A DNA stretch of 34,657 nucleotides, taken from contig JAILLW010000063.1 in assembly GCA_024692955.1 (NCBI GenBank), positions 1-34,657 on the forward strand, written 5' to 3'. How positions within the stretch are numbered: the stretch's first letter is position 1; every line of letters begins with the position of its first letter. Of the stretch, positions 17,265-24,850 are shown one piece after another. Origin of the DNA: Lachnospiraceae bacterium. Lineage in GTDB: Bacteria > Bacillota > Clostridia > Lachnospirales > Lachnospiraceae. Made by a program: the position numbers and the translations under genes. The notes under the pieces were generated by a model. It did not search any database, had not been told where the DNA came from, and saw only the letters and a program-made list of their open reading frames with translations.

Positions 17265-17914
17265 GTTTCGTTCTCCATCTGTGAATCCTTTTTACTCTCA
17301 AGGGCGGCCTTCCGGATCGATGCGAAGTTTCCCTCCGCCCGGTTCGTATCCTCAGCCACGTCTCCGTGCCGGAAGACAGCGGCGATGGTCCGGAAAAAGA
17401 TCTTCAGATCGAGCAGGAAGGAAAGACCTTCCACATACTGCGCATCCAGTTCGAAACGCTCATCCCACTCAAGGAAATTCCGCCCGTTTACCTGGGCAAG
17501 TCCCGTAAGTCCCGGTCTTACCGTATGCCTGAGCTTCTCCCTCTCGTTATACCAGGGCAGATACTCCTTAAGCAGCGGTCTCGGTCCGATGAGGCTCATA
17601 TCCCCCTTAAATATGTTCCAGAGTTCCGGAAGCTCATCCAGACTGAGAGCCCGGAGCTTTTTCCCGAAAGGCGTAAGTCTTACCTCATCCGGAAGAAGCT
17701 TTCCCTCCGTGTCCCGTTCGTCCGTCATGGTGCGGAACTTGCAGAGCCGGAAGATCTTCTCCCGAAGCCCCGGCCGTTCCTGATGGAAGATCACGGGCTT
17801 CCCGAGCTTTATCCTGATCAGGGTCGCAAGGATCAGGTACACGGGCGAAAGGAGGACGAGCCCAAGCCCGGAAAGCAGGATATCCAGAAATCTTTTTACG
17901 AACAGTCTGTACAT
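17261..17914 (-). CDS. Initiating sugar-phosphate transferase (PglC/EpsL-type monotopic PGT)
   Basis: A 217-residue membrane phosphoglycosyltransferase that moves a sugar-1-phosphate from a UDP-sugar to undecaprenyl phosphate, the first membrane step of repeat-unit assembly. It has the re-entrant N-terminal helix (about 9-33, with the S23-P24 break), KFRTM (59-63), the catalytic D93-E94 pair in LDELPELWNIF, GPRPL (110-114) and RPGLTGLAQVNGR (133-145). The length matches the minimal PglC type rather than the large WbaP type. With the dehydratase and aminotransferase of the same operon, the likely substrate is a UDP-2,4-diamino-2,4,6-trideoxyhexose derivative. Confidence 0.95.
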   Translation of the reverse strand: MYRLFVKRFLDILLSGLGLVLLSPVYLILATLIRIKLGKPVIFHQERPGLREKIFRLCKFRTMTDERDTEGKLLPDEVRLTPFGKKLRALSLDELPELWNIFKGDMSLIGPRPLLKEYLPWYNEREKLRHTVRPGLTGLAQVNGRNFLEWDERFELDAQYVEGLSFLLDLKIFFRTIAAVFRHGDVAEDTNRAEGNFASIRKAALESKKDSQMENET

Positions 17915-17939
17915 AAACCCTCCGGGATAAAACCTCGCT

Positions 17940-18749
17940 CTACTTCAGATTTCCCATGATGTACTGGAAGATCAGAAGGGTCGTCGGCGTATCATAATGC
18001 AGACCGTCACGGAGTTTATAGCCGGTCGACACCAGATAGTCATGGGTATCAATAACCGTCACGCCTATAAGCTCCGTTTTCAGCCGGTTGTTAAAATATG
18101 CGACTTTGTCTTCCGAAACATACTGATTTTCCCAGACCGGATTCACCGTGGCGTAATAGACCTTTGCGCCCTTCGCCGTCCATTCCGCCGCCTTCAGGTT
18201 CACGGTCTCGATATAGCGGTCAATATCACCCACATCATTGACTCCGAGATTGATCACGATCCGGGTACCCTTTCCCGTGATGGCATCGATCCTCGGGATC
18301 GCGTTCTCGACGAACCATTTATAGCCTTTGGAGTTTTCCGCAATGATCGTAATGGGAGTCCCTCCGAACAGGTTGTTCAGGGCATTGTTCAGTTCCACGA
18401 AACGCGAGTCTCCGACGAAAATGATCCCCGCCACGGCCTTCGGCGCACTCGAGGCTGCCTTCAGTGCTTCCTCCGCGGCCTTCTGAAGTTCCGCGGCTTT
18501 TGCCGCCTCGGCTGCCTTCTGCTCGTTCAGTGTGATCTGCGCCTTCAGCGTTTCGATGCACTGTTTCGTAAAGGCGATGTCCGCTTCGGAAGCCCCCGCT
18601 TCCGTAATCGCCTGAAGATACGCGGTAAGCTCCTCAAGCTGCTTTTCCTCCGCGGTCTTCTCCGCCGCTGCCGAGCTTACGGGCATAAGGAGAAAGAGTC
18701 CCGCCGATATGAAAGCGGCAACAATGAGTGTCCTTAATACATGTTTCAT
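17940..18749 (-). CDS. Secreted SGNH/GDSL hydrolase with a coiled-coil stalk
   Basis: A 269-residue exported hydrolase. It has a signal peptide (about 1-28), an Ala/Glu/Lys-rich coiled coil (31-104), then an SGNH domain: block I FVGDSR with S115, the block II glycine near G142, block III LGVNDVG with N171, and block V DGLH with D248 and H251. All catalytic residues are present, so it should be an active esterase, probably removing O-acyl groups from the surface glycan. A longer frame from 18902 exists, but ATG 18749 gives the signal peptide at the N-terminus and has AAAGGAA upstream. The gene directly follows a membrane O-acyltransferase, its plausible functional counterpart. Confidence 0.88.
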   Translation of the reverse strand: MKHVLRTLIVAAFISAGLFLLMPVSSAAAEKTAEEKQLEELTAYLQAITEAGASEADIAFTKQCIETLKAQITLNEQKAAEAAKAAELQKAAEEALKAASSAPKAVAGIIFVGDSRFVELNNALNNLFGGTPITIIAENSKGYKWFVENAIPRIDAITGKGTRIVINLGVNDVGDIDRYIETVNLKAAEWTAKGAKVYYATVNPVWENQYVSEDKVAYFNNRLKTELIGVTVIDTHDYLVSTGYKLRDGLHYDTPTTLLIFQYIMGNLK

Positions 18750-18776
18750 TTTTCCGTTCCTTTCTTTTTGCAGACC

Positions 18777-18809
18777 GGCCCTTCGGATGCTTAACGCTCC
18801 GTCCGGGCC
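18777..18809 (-). other. Intergenic hairpin between the acyltransferase and SGNH genes
   Basis: GGCCC and GGGCC form an outer stem, with an inner CGGA/TCCG stem around a 10-nt loop. It fills most of the 61-nt gap. No T-run follows on the minus strand, so it is more likely an mRNA processing or stability element than a terminator. Confidence 0.35.
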
Positions 18810-18810
18810 T

Positions 18811-19662
18811 TTATGTTGCGTCCGGCTCCTTTTGCCGGTTAAAGATCCTGTTAAACAGTTTTCCCGTAAATGCATACAGATAATGGATCCCCCGCTCCAC
18901 AAGGAATGAAGCGGCCGCGATCGCGATCGTGGATAAAAGGACCCGGAGATACCAGTTCGGGATCAGCCTCTGCACAGCCGCCGAGTTTTCCATTTCCAGA
19001 TAAAGAAATCCGTGCAGCAGATAAACATAAAGACTGAGCTTCCCGAGAAAGCAGAAAACATAATCCTTTATCTCAAGGACAGCTCCGTTCTTTACCGCAG
19101 GGATCTTCGTTTCGTATTTTGAAAAGATCATGCCGGCAGCGAAGGCCCAGTTTGCATCATACCAGAAGATCTGATATCCGCGAAGCTTAAGATACAGTGA
19201 CAGGTTCAGGATAAAAAGCGTCATGATCGTAAGCCGGTATTTGGGCAGTTTCCCGATGAAATACCAGGCAAGATAGATAAGAAGGATGACCTGAATGAAC
19301 CAGAAATCCTTGGCGATCAGCATATTCCGGATCGTCTCGGGAGTATTCTCGGTAAATTCGCCCCGATAAATGTCTTTAATAAGATCGATGATGATGAACG
19401 GGATATACACGGACTTTATCTTCTTGAAGAGATAGACCCTGTCCGTCTTCTTTTCCCCGCAGCTTTTATAAAGGGCATAGCCCGAAAGGAAAAAGAAGAT
19501 CCCGACTCCCGGGTCTCCGAGGGCCATCATAAAGCGTGAAAGGCTTTCACTTCCCGCCCTTTCCGCGCTCCATTCGAAAAAGTGCGAAAAGATCACCATC
19601 AGCGCGGCGATCCCCCGCAGAAAATAAGCAGTATCGATCGAGATCATTCCTTTTTTCTTCAT
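18811..19662 (-). CDS. Membrane O-acyltransferase (Acyl_transf_3 type)
   Basis: A 283-residue polytopic membrane protein of the acyltransferase-3 family, which acetylate or acylate hydroxyl groups of surface glycans. The family signature is near the N-terminus: FLRGIAALMVIFSHFFEW with R16 and H27, followed by GIFFFLSGYALYKS. Around eight to nine hydrophobic segments follow, ending in a Lys/Arg-rich tail. It is slightly short for the family (often 330 or more), but the core is present. ATG 19662 was chosen (weak TAGG site); a GTG at 19668 is an in-frame alternative. It starts just after the upstream membrane-protein gene. Confidence 0.88.
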   Translation of the reverse strand: MKKKGMISIDTAYFLRGIAALMVIFSHFFEWSAERAGSESLSRFMMALGDPGVGIFFFLSGYALYKSCGEKKTDRVYLFKKIKSVYIPFIIIDLIKDIYRGEFTENTPETIRNMLIAKDFWFIQVILLIYLAWYFIGKLPKYRLTIMTLFILNLSLYLKLRGYQIFWYDANWAFAAGMIFSKYETKIPAVKNGAVLEIKDYVFCFLGKLSLYVYLLHGFLYLEMENSAAVQRLIPNWYLRVLLSTIAIAAASFLVERGIHYLYAFTGKLFNRIFNRQKEPDAT

Positions 19663-19668
19663 AAGCAC

Positions 19669-21768
19669 CTACTGCAGGATCATAAAGGCCTGCCGGATCC
19701 GGTAAAAGAGCTCCGGATTGTATGTAATAAGCGTGATCCCGGATTCCGTATTTCCGATCACGCAAAGAGCGTAAAACAACTGTATCACAAATCCCAGCTT
19801 CAGGAAATTCATCAGTACGTCAAGGGGAGCAAAGGAGCGGCCGGTCACCGTGACCGTTTCGAATTCCACCCGGAAATACTCCGCAAGCAGGAAATACATC
19901 AGCGTGGTCGCAAAGAGGATCCCGAAGGTCATATCCGCACTGTAACGCTGCAAAAGCCCCGCCGTATTCGCGTCCGCCATTCCGATGACCGCGGAAGAGA
20001 CCAGCATGAGCACGGCCGCCGCAAAAAGCTTTGTTTTCCGAAGCTCGTTTCGAAACCGCGGAAGAAGGATCAGCACAAGGGTCAGCACATTTGAGATGAT
20101 GACGCCGCCGAAAAGAAATTCCGTCACGGTCCGTCCCATATATCCCGCCGTCTCAAGCTGAAGATCCGAGGATGAAAGGAAGGGAAATTCACCGCCCGTT
20201 TTCGGCAGGGAAAAGAGAAACGTAACAAGCCCGCCTATCGTCCTTGAGAGGTTGAAGCCTCTTGTATTCATATCATTGTTCGTAAGACTGTAGGTCGCCC
20301 CGAAATCAAAGGGAGAGCCGAAGCGGGACGCATTGTACCACATGACGAAAGCCGCCGTCAGGATCACGGGAAGCACGAGAAAAACGCTCTGAAGGACCCC
20401 CTCCTTAGTTTCCTTCTTTCCGAAGGCGAACAGTTTTCTCTCCGTAATGACCTCTTTAAAGAAGATCGGGATCGCGATCAGGCCGAAAAGCAGAAGCTGC
20501 GGTCTTGAGCCCGCGATCAGCGCGAAGGACAAAGAGCCCAGAGCATAAAAGAGAGCGGCTCTTCCGGGTTTTTCGCACATAAGTCCGAAAAGCCAGAGGG
20601 CCGGCGCCCATACCGCAAACATCAGCCCCGCCGTGATCGGCACGCTGTAAAGATCCGCGGTAAATGCCAGATAAGCGAAAGGCGGACTCAGCACCGTTGC
20701 CGCGCTCAGGATGAGATAAGCCGCGTAAGGGATCAGCTTGAAATACCTCCGGATCAGCTGTGCATTAAGGAAGAACACTCCCGCGGCAAATCCCGAAAAG
20801 AAAAGAAATACCGCGGCGTGGTTCGGAAAGTCCTTTCCGGTAAGAAGATAATAGGGATAATAAACGAGGATCTCCGGAACGATCCCGAAATATACATAGT
20901 ATCTCCCCTTATAATATGCGTAATCCGCACGGTAATCGATCCCGTTCGCCTGAAGAAAGATCGTATCATAGGGATTTTCGGCCTTGAGAAGTCCCTCCGA
21001 TGCCTCGCCGGGAAGCGCGACCTGTCCCTCTTTTAATGCGTGGGCAAGTTCCTTGTACTGTTGGTGATGAGGCCTTGCGGTCTCTTCAAAAAGCACATGG
21101 GACGAGGTCAGAAAATAAGTGAAAAGGATCAGCAGAAGAACCGTCGCACCCGCGATCAGCCGCTGTCTCCGGTCAAACCGGCAAAGCTCCGTTTCCCTGC
21201 CGCCGTTCCTCCTCAGCCCGTAGAAAAGCAGGAAGATCAGATAGAGAATGACCACCCGGCCGGCATTAAAAAATAACGGGCGTTTTGCATTGGCCGTGAT
21301 ACCCCTTACGGTCTTATCAAGAAAAGCCGCTCCGGTCTGTTCCGGATATGCGCCGGCCCGGTCATCCGCCCGGAATACCGCCCGCAGGGAGGATACCCGT
21401 CCGTAGGGATGCACCGTAAGATAGCGTCCCGCCTTAAGGCCCCTTACGAAAACGGTCTGACCCGCGCGGTATTCATAAAAGTTTCCTTCATCGGAAAGAT
21501 AAAGATCCATTCGCAAAGGAAGCTGGGGTTCCGTAAGATCCAGATCAAAATAAAGATTCCCGATCTCTTCTTTGATATCCGATGCCGTAAGTTCGAGATA
21601 TTCCCCCTCCTCATCCGCCGAAAGATTTCTTTCAAATTCCGGCGTAAAGGGCCGGTTCGCAAGTGAAGAAAGGCTGGCCCCGTTAAAGATCAGGATCTCG
21701 ATCATCAAAACGACGGCAAGCGCTATGAGATATGCCCGGTATTTTTTCAGTCCTTCCAATACGCTCAT
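19669..21768 (-). CDS. Large polytopic membrane protein, possibly GT-C-like
   Basis: A 699-residue protein with one N-terminal TM helix (about 11-31), an extracellular beta-rich domain (about 40-165), then about ten or more TM helices. The motif-like segment DYAYYKGRYYVYFGIVPEIL with following YYPYYLLTG lies in the first large loop after TM2-3 and resembles the active-site loop region of GT-C glycosyltransferases that use lipid-linked donors, but no D/E-containing GT-C motif could be fixed. It lies in the main operon between the aminotransferase and acyltransferase genes. The AGGAGG site is about 15 nt from the ATG, longer than usual. A polymerase, GT-C or side-chain transferase are all possible. 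Confidence 0.8.
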   Translation of the reverse strand: MSVLEGLKKYRAYLIALAVVLMIEILIFNGASLSSLANRPFTPEFERNLSADEEGEYLELTASDIKEEIGNLYFDLDLTEPQLPLRMDLYLSDEGNFYEYRAGQTVFVRGLKAGRYLTVHPYGRVSSLRAVFRADDRAGAYPEQTGAAFLDKTVRGITANAKRPLFFNAGRVVILYLIFLLFYGLRRNGGRETELCRFDRRQRLIAGATVLLLILFTYFLTSSHVLFEETARPHHQQYKELAHALKEGQVALPGEASEGLLKAENPYDTIFLQANGIDYRADYAYYKGRYYVYFGIVPEILVYYPYYLLTGKDFPNHAAVFLFFSGFAAGVFFLNAQLIRRYFKLIPYAAYLILSAATVLSPPFAYLAFTADLYSVPITAGLMFAVWAPALWLFGLMCEKPGRAALFYALGSLSFALIAGSRPQLLLFGLIAIPIFFKEVITERKLFAFGKKETKEGVLQSVFLVLPVILTAAFVMWYNASRFGSPFDFGATYSLTNNDMNTRGFNLSRTIGGLVTFLFSLPKTGGEFPFLSSSDLQLETAGYMGRTVTEFLFGGVIISNVLTLVLILLPRFRNELRKTKLFAAAVLMLVSSAVIGMADANTAGLLQRYSADMTFGILFATTLMYFLLAEYFRVEFETVTVTGRSFAPLDVLMNFLKLGFVIQLFYALCVIGNTESGITLITYNPELFYRIRQAFMILQ

Positions 21769-21787
21769 AAAAGAAAGGTCCCGCCTC

Positions 21788-22918
21788 CTATGCTTTCCCG
21801 AAGAGTTTCCTTACGGTCCCGATGATGAGATCCATATCCTCTTTCGTGTTCTTGATATCCGAAGGCAGGCAGAGTCCCCGCGCAAAGATATCGGCGGAAA
21901 CATCCTTTTCACCGGTCTTTATGAAATCACAGTCCGAAAAAACAGGCTGAAGCTGCATCGGCTTCCAGATGGGGCGGGACTCCGCGTTGCACTTCTCCTC
22001 AAGTTCGTTCTGGATCTTTTCCGGTGTGATCCGGCAGCCTTCGGAAAGCAGGATGCAGGAAAGCCAGTTGTTCGCGTCCGCATCCGCATTCATCGGGTTC
22101 ATGGAGATCTCTTCGATATCGGAAAAGGCTTCCCGGTAGGTCCGGTAGATCTCCTTTTTCAATGCCTTATGCTCTTCGATATGGATCAGCTGTCCTCTTG
22201 CCACGCCGGCCACCACGTTGGACATCCGGTAATTATAGCCGATGTGGGAATGCTGGTAATAGCGTGCAGGATCCCTTGCCTGGGTCGCAAGGAAGGTCGC
22301 CTTCTTCGTGTCCTCCTCATTGTGCGATACCATAAGCCCGCCGCCCGAGGAAGTGATGATCTTGTTGCCGTTCAGGGAAACGATGCCGGTCCTTCCGAAG
22401 GTTCCCGTCTGCTTTCCCTTATAGGTGGAACTTAAGGATTCCGCCGAGTCTTCGATCACCGGGACTCTGTGATCATCACAGATCTTCAGGATCTCGTCGA
22501 TCTTCGCCGGGGTACCGTAAAGGTGCACCATAAGGACCGCTTTCACATCCGGGTACTTTTCAAACGCCTTTTCGAGCGCTTCCGGATCCATATTCCAGGT
22601 ATCTCTTTCCGAATCGATGAAGACGGGTCTTGCGCCTTCATACACCGCCGGGTTCACGGTGGCGCTGAAGGTAAGGGAAGGAGAAAATACGATGTCTCCC
22701 TGTCCGATCCCCAGAATCTTCATGGAAAGATGGATGGCCGCGGTGCCGGCGGAAAGGGCGCTTGTATAGACCCCGTTTCCGAGGTATTCCGCCATCTCCT
22801 TTTCAAGTGCGGACACATTGGGTCCGAGAGGGGCAACCCAGTTCGTGTCAAAAGCCTCTTTCACATATTGCTGTTCTTCCCCGTGCATCGTCGGGGAGGA
22901 TAAATAGATTCTCTTCAT
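21788..22918 (-). CDS. DegT/DnrJ/EryC1/StrS aminotransferase (PglE/EpsN-like)
   Basis: A 376-residue PLP enzyme that aminates the 4-keto sugar made by the preceding dehydratase. Diagnostic features are the N-terminal MKRIYLSSPTMHGEE and VKEAFDTNWVAPLGP, SAGTAAIHLSM (56-66), IEDSAES with D157 (155-161), and SLNGNKIITSSGGG with the Schiff-base lysine K186. The long form of the motif (NGNK rather than the common H-K) matches PglE/EpsN-type enzymes of 4-amino-4,6-dideoxy-GlcNAc synthesis. It starts 18 nt after the dehydratase stop, with GGAG 8 nt before the ATG. The product is predicted to be a UDP-4-amino sugar for the PglC-like transferase. Confidence 0.94.
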   Translation of the reverse strand: MKRIYLSSPTMHGEEQQYVKEAFDTNWVAPLGPNVSALEKEMAEYLGNGVYTSALSAGTAAIHLSMKILGIGQGDIVFSPSLTFSATVNPAVYEGARPVFIDSERDTWNMDPEALEKAFEKYPDVKAVLMVHLYGTPAKIDEILKICDDHRVPVIEDSAESLSSTYKGKQTGTFGRTGIVSLNGNKIITSSGGGLMVSHNEEDTKKATFLATQARDPARYYQHSHIGYNYRMSNVVAGVARGQLIHIEEHKALKKEIYRTYREAFSDIEEISMNPMNADADANNWLSCILLSEGCRITPEKIQNELEEKCNAESRPIWKPMQLQPVFSDCDFIKTGEKDVSADIFARGLCLPSDIKNTKEDMDLIIGTVRKLFGKA

Positions 22919-22936
22919 TTCGATCTCCAGTCTGTT

Positions 22937-24850
22937 TTATTCTTCCGGGAAGGATTCTTCGGGATTCTCCTCCTCCCGGTAATGATAGGTCGGTACGATC
23001 TCCCTGACCAGATGGCGGATGTCCGCCGCCTCATTTCTGGACTCCTCCTTCAGTTTCTTCAGCATCAGGAAGAAGTTCTCCTCATCCATTTCGATCGGCT
23101 TTCCGATAAAAATGGAGCGGTTCGCGGTCTCCGTAAGTCCTTCCTCATCCATGAGCAGTTCTTCGTAGAGCTTCTCGCCGGGTCGTAATCCGGTAAATTC
23201 GATCCGGATATCCTCATCCACCTTAAGCCCGCTCAGGCGGATCAGGTTCTTCGCAAGATCCAGGATCTTCACGGGTTTTCCCATATCAAGGACGAAGATC
23301 TCGCCACCCTTCGCGTAGGCACCGGCCTGAAGCACCAGAGATACCGCCTCCGGGATCGTCATAAAGTAGCGGATGATGTCGGGATGCGTTACCGTCACGG
23401 GACCCCCCGCTTCGATCTGCTTTCTGAAGAGCGGGATCACGGATCCGTTGGATCCGAGAACGTTGCCGAAGCGTACCGCCACAAATTCCGTATCGTAGTG
23501 CCGGTCAAAGGTCTGTATGATCATCTCGCAGATCCGTTTGGAGGCACCCATGATGTTCGTCGGGTTTACGGCCTTGTCCGTGCTGATCATGACGAAACGC
23601 TTTACATGGTTCATCGCCGCGGCCTGCGCGGTCTTCCAGGTACCGAAGACATTGTTCTTGATCGCCTCGTTGGGGCTTGCCTCCATAAGCGGAACATGCT
23701 TATGGGCAGCCGCGTGATATACGATGTCCGGCTTGTAATGCTCAAAGATCCAGTTCATCCGGTTTGTATTCCGGACCGAAGCGATGAGGACCACAAGATC
23801 AAGGTCCGGATAGGAAAGCTTCAGTTCCTGCTGTACGTCATAGGCGGAGTTTTCATAGATATCCACCAGAATCAGCAGGGCGGGCTTATGGGATGCGATC
23901 TGCCGGCAGAGCTCCGAGCCGATGGATCCGCCGCCTCCCGTTACCAGGATCCTCTTCCCGCTCACATAGCCGAGAATGGAATCGATATCCACCTCGATGG
24001 GGTCACGGCCCAGCAGGTCCTCGACCTCCACATCCCGGAGTTTGCTGACGGATACCTCTCCGTTCACCAGCTGATACATACCCGGAAGGGAACGCAGCTT
24101 GCAGTTCGTATCCTTACAGATATCGAGGATCTGGGAAATGTCCACCCTGGACGCGGAAGGCATCGCCACGATGATCTCGTCGATCTCAAAGATATCGGCA
24201 CATTCGATGATCTTGTCGCGGCCGCCGACCACCTTTATCCCCTGAATGAATCTTCCCCATTTTCCCTTATCGTCATCGATGATGCAGCGGATCACCATGG
24301 TGGAGAAATTGCTGTTCACGATCTCCTTGATGATGACATTGGCCGCTTCCCCGGCGCCGATCACCATAACGGAGATCGCGTTCTTCCGGTTCTGGGTCCT
24401 GTGCTTCTGGGATCTCAGGAAGCGATAGGAAAAACGGCTCACGAAGATCAGGCTCAGCAGGCAGAACATGTAGAGGAAATAGTAACTGCTCGGCACCGCC
24501 TGATGGCCGTCCGTTTTGAAAAACTGAAGTCCCACCACCTGAAGCAGCGTGGAGATCACGCTGGAGATCACGATATTCTGAAGCTCCGTCTCTCCCGCAA
24601 AGGCCCAGAGGGAGGAGTACATACGGAAAAGGTACAGGATCACGAGCGTCCCGAGGATCCCGATGGGCAAAAAGCGCTCGATGGGCCTTAAGAAGTATTC
24701 CGGGATCTCCGAAAGGTCGAAATTGTAACGCATCAGAAGCGCGAGGTAGCTGGCTGCCGTCACGCTGATGATGTCATAGATGACAAGGGCCGTACGCCGG
24801 TAGAATTTTTTGACGTTAAACGGCTGTTTTTGTTTCTTTTCTTCTTCCAT
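22937..24850 (-). CDS. Membrane nucleotide-sugar 4,6-dehydratase (PglF/CapD/EpsC-type)
   Basis: A 637-residue protein with four N-terminal TM helices (about 20-145), a first Rossmann-like CoA-binding-like domain (about 158-270, VMVIGAGEAA) and a C-terminal SDR domain. The SDR part has GGGGSIGSELC (305-315), the substrate region STDKAVNP (423-430) and MGASKR (434-439), where methionine replaces the usual tyrosine, as is typical for PglF/FlaA1-like dehydratases. It converts UDP-GlcNAc to the 4-keto-6-deoxy sugar, the first step toward a bacillosamine-type sugar. Its ATG directly follows the stop of the O-antigen ligase-like gene (TAAATG). The adjoining aminotransferase uses its product. Confidence 0.95.
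   Translation of the reverse strand: MEEEKKQKQPFNVKKFYRRTALVIYDIISVTAASYLALLMRYNFDLSEIPEYFLRPIERFLPIGILGTLVILYLFRMYSSLWAFAGETELQNIVISSVISTLLQVVGLQFFKTDGHQAVPSSYYFLYMFCLLSLIFVSRFSYRFLRSQKHRTQNRKNAISVMVIGAGEAANVIIKEIVNSNFSTMVIRCIIDDDKGKWGRFIQGIKVVGGRDKIIECADIFEIDEIIVAMPSASRVDISQILDICKDTNCKLRSLPGMYQLVNGEVSVSKLRDVEVEDLLGRDPIEVDIDSILGYVSGKRILVTGGGGSIGSELCRQIASHKPALLILVDIYENSAYDVQQELKLSYPDLDLVVLIASVRNTNRMNWIFEHYKPDIVYHAAAHKHVPLMEASPNEAIKNNVFGTWKTAQAAAMNHVKRFVMISTDKAVNPTNIMGASKRICEMIIQTFDRHYDTEFVAVRFGNVLGSNGSVIPLFRKQIEAGGPVTVTHPDIIRYFMTIPEAVSLVLQAGAYAKGGEIFVLDMGKPVKILDLAKNLIRLSGLKVDEDIRIEFTGLRPGEKLYEELLMDEEGLTETANRSIFIGKPIEMDEENFFLMLKKLKEESRNEAADIRHLVREIVPTYHYREEENPEESFPEE

Noticed and set aside
18750-18902. 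Upstream extension of the SGNH hydrolase
   Set aside because: It would bury the signal peptide internally and overlap the acyltransferase end; the frame is open by chance.
23384-24691. Long open frame on the plus strand opposite the 4,6-dehydratase gene
   Set aside because: It is His/Asp/Arg-rich in a way expected from reading the complement of a real gene, has no ribosome site, and the minus-strand frame is a clear PglF/CapD family member.
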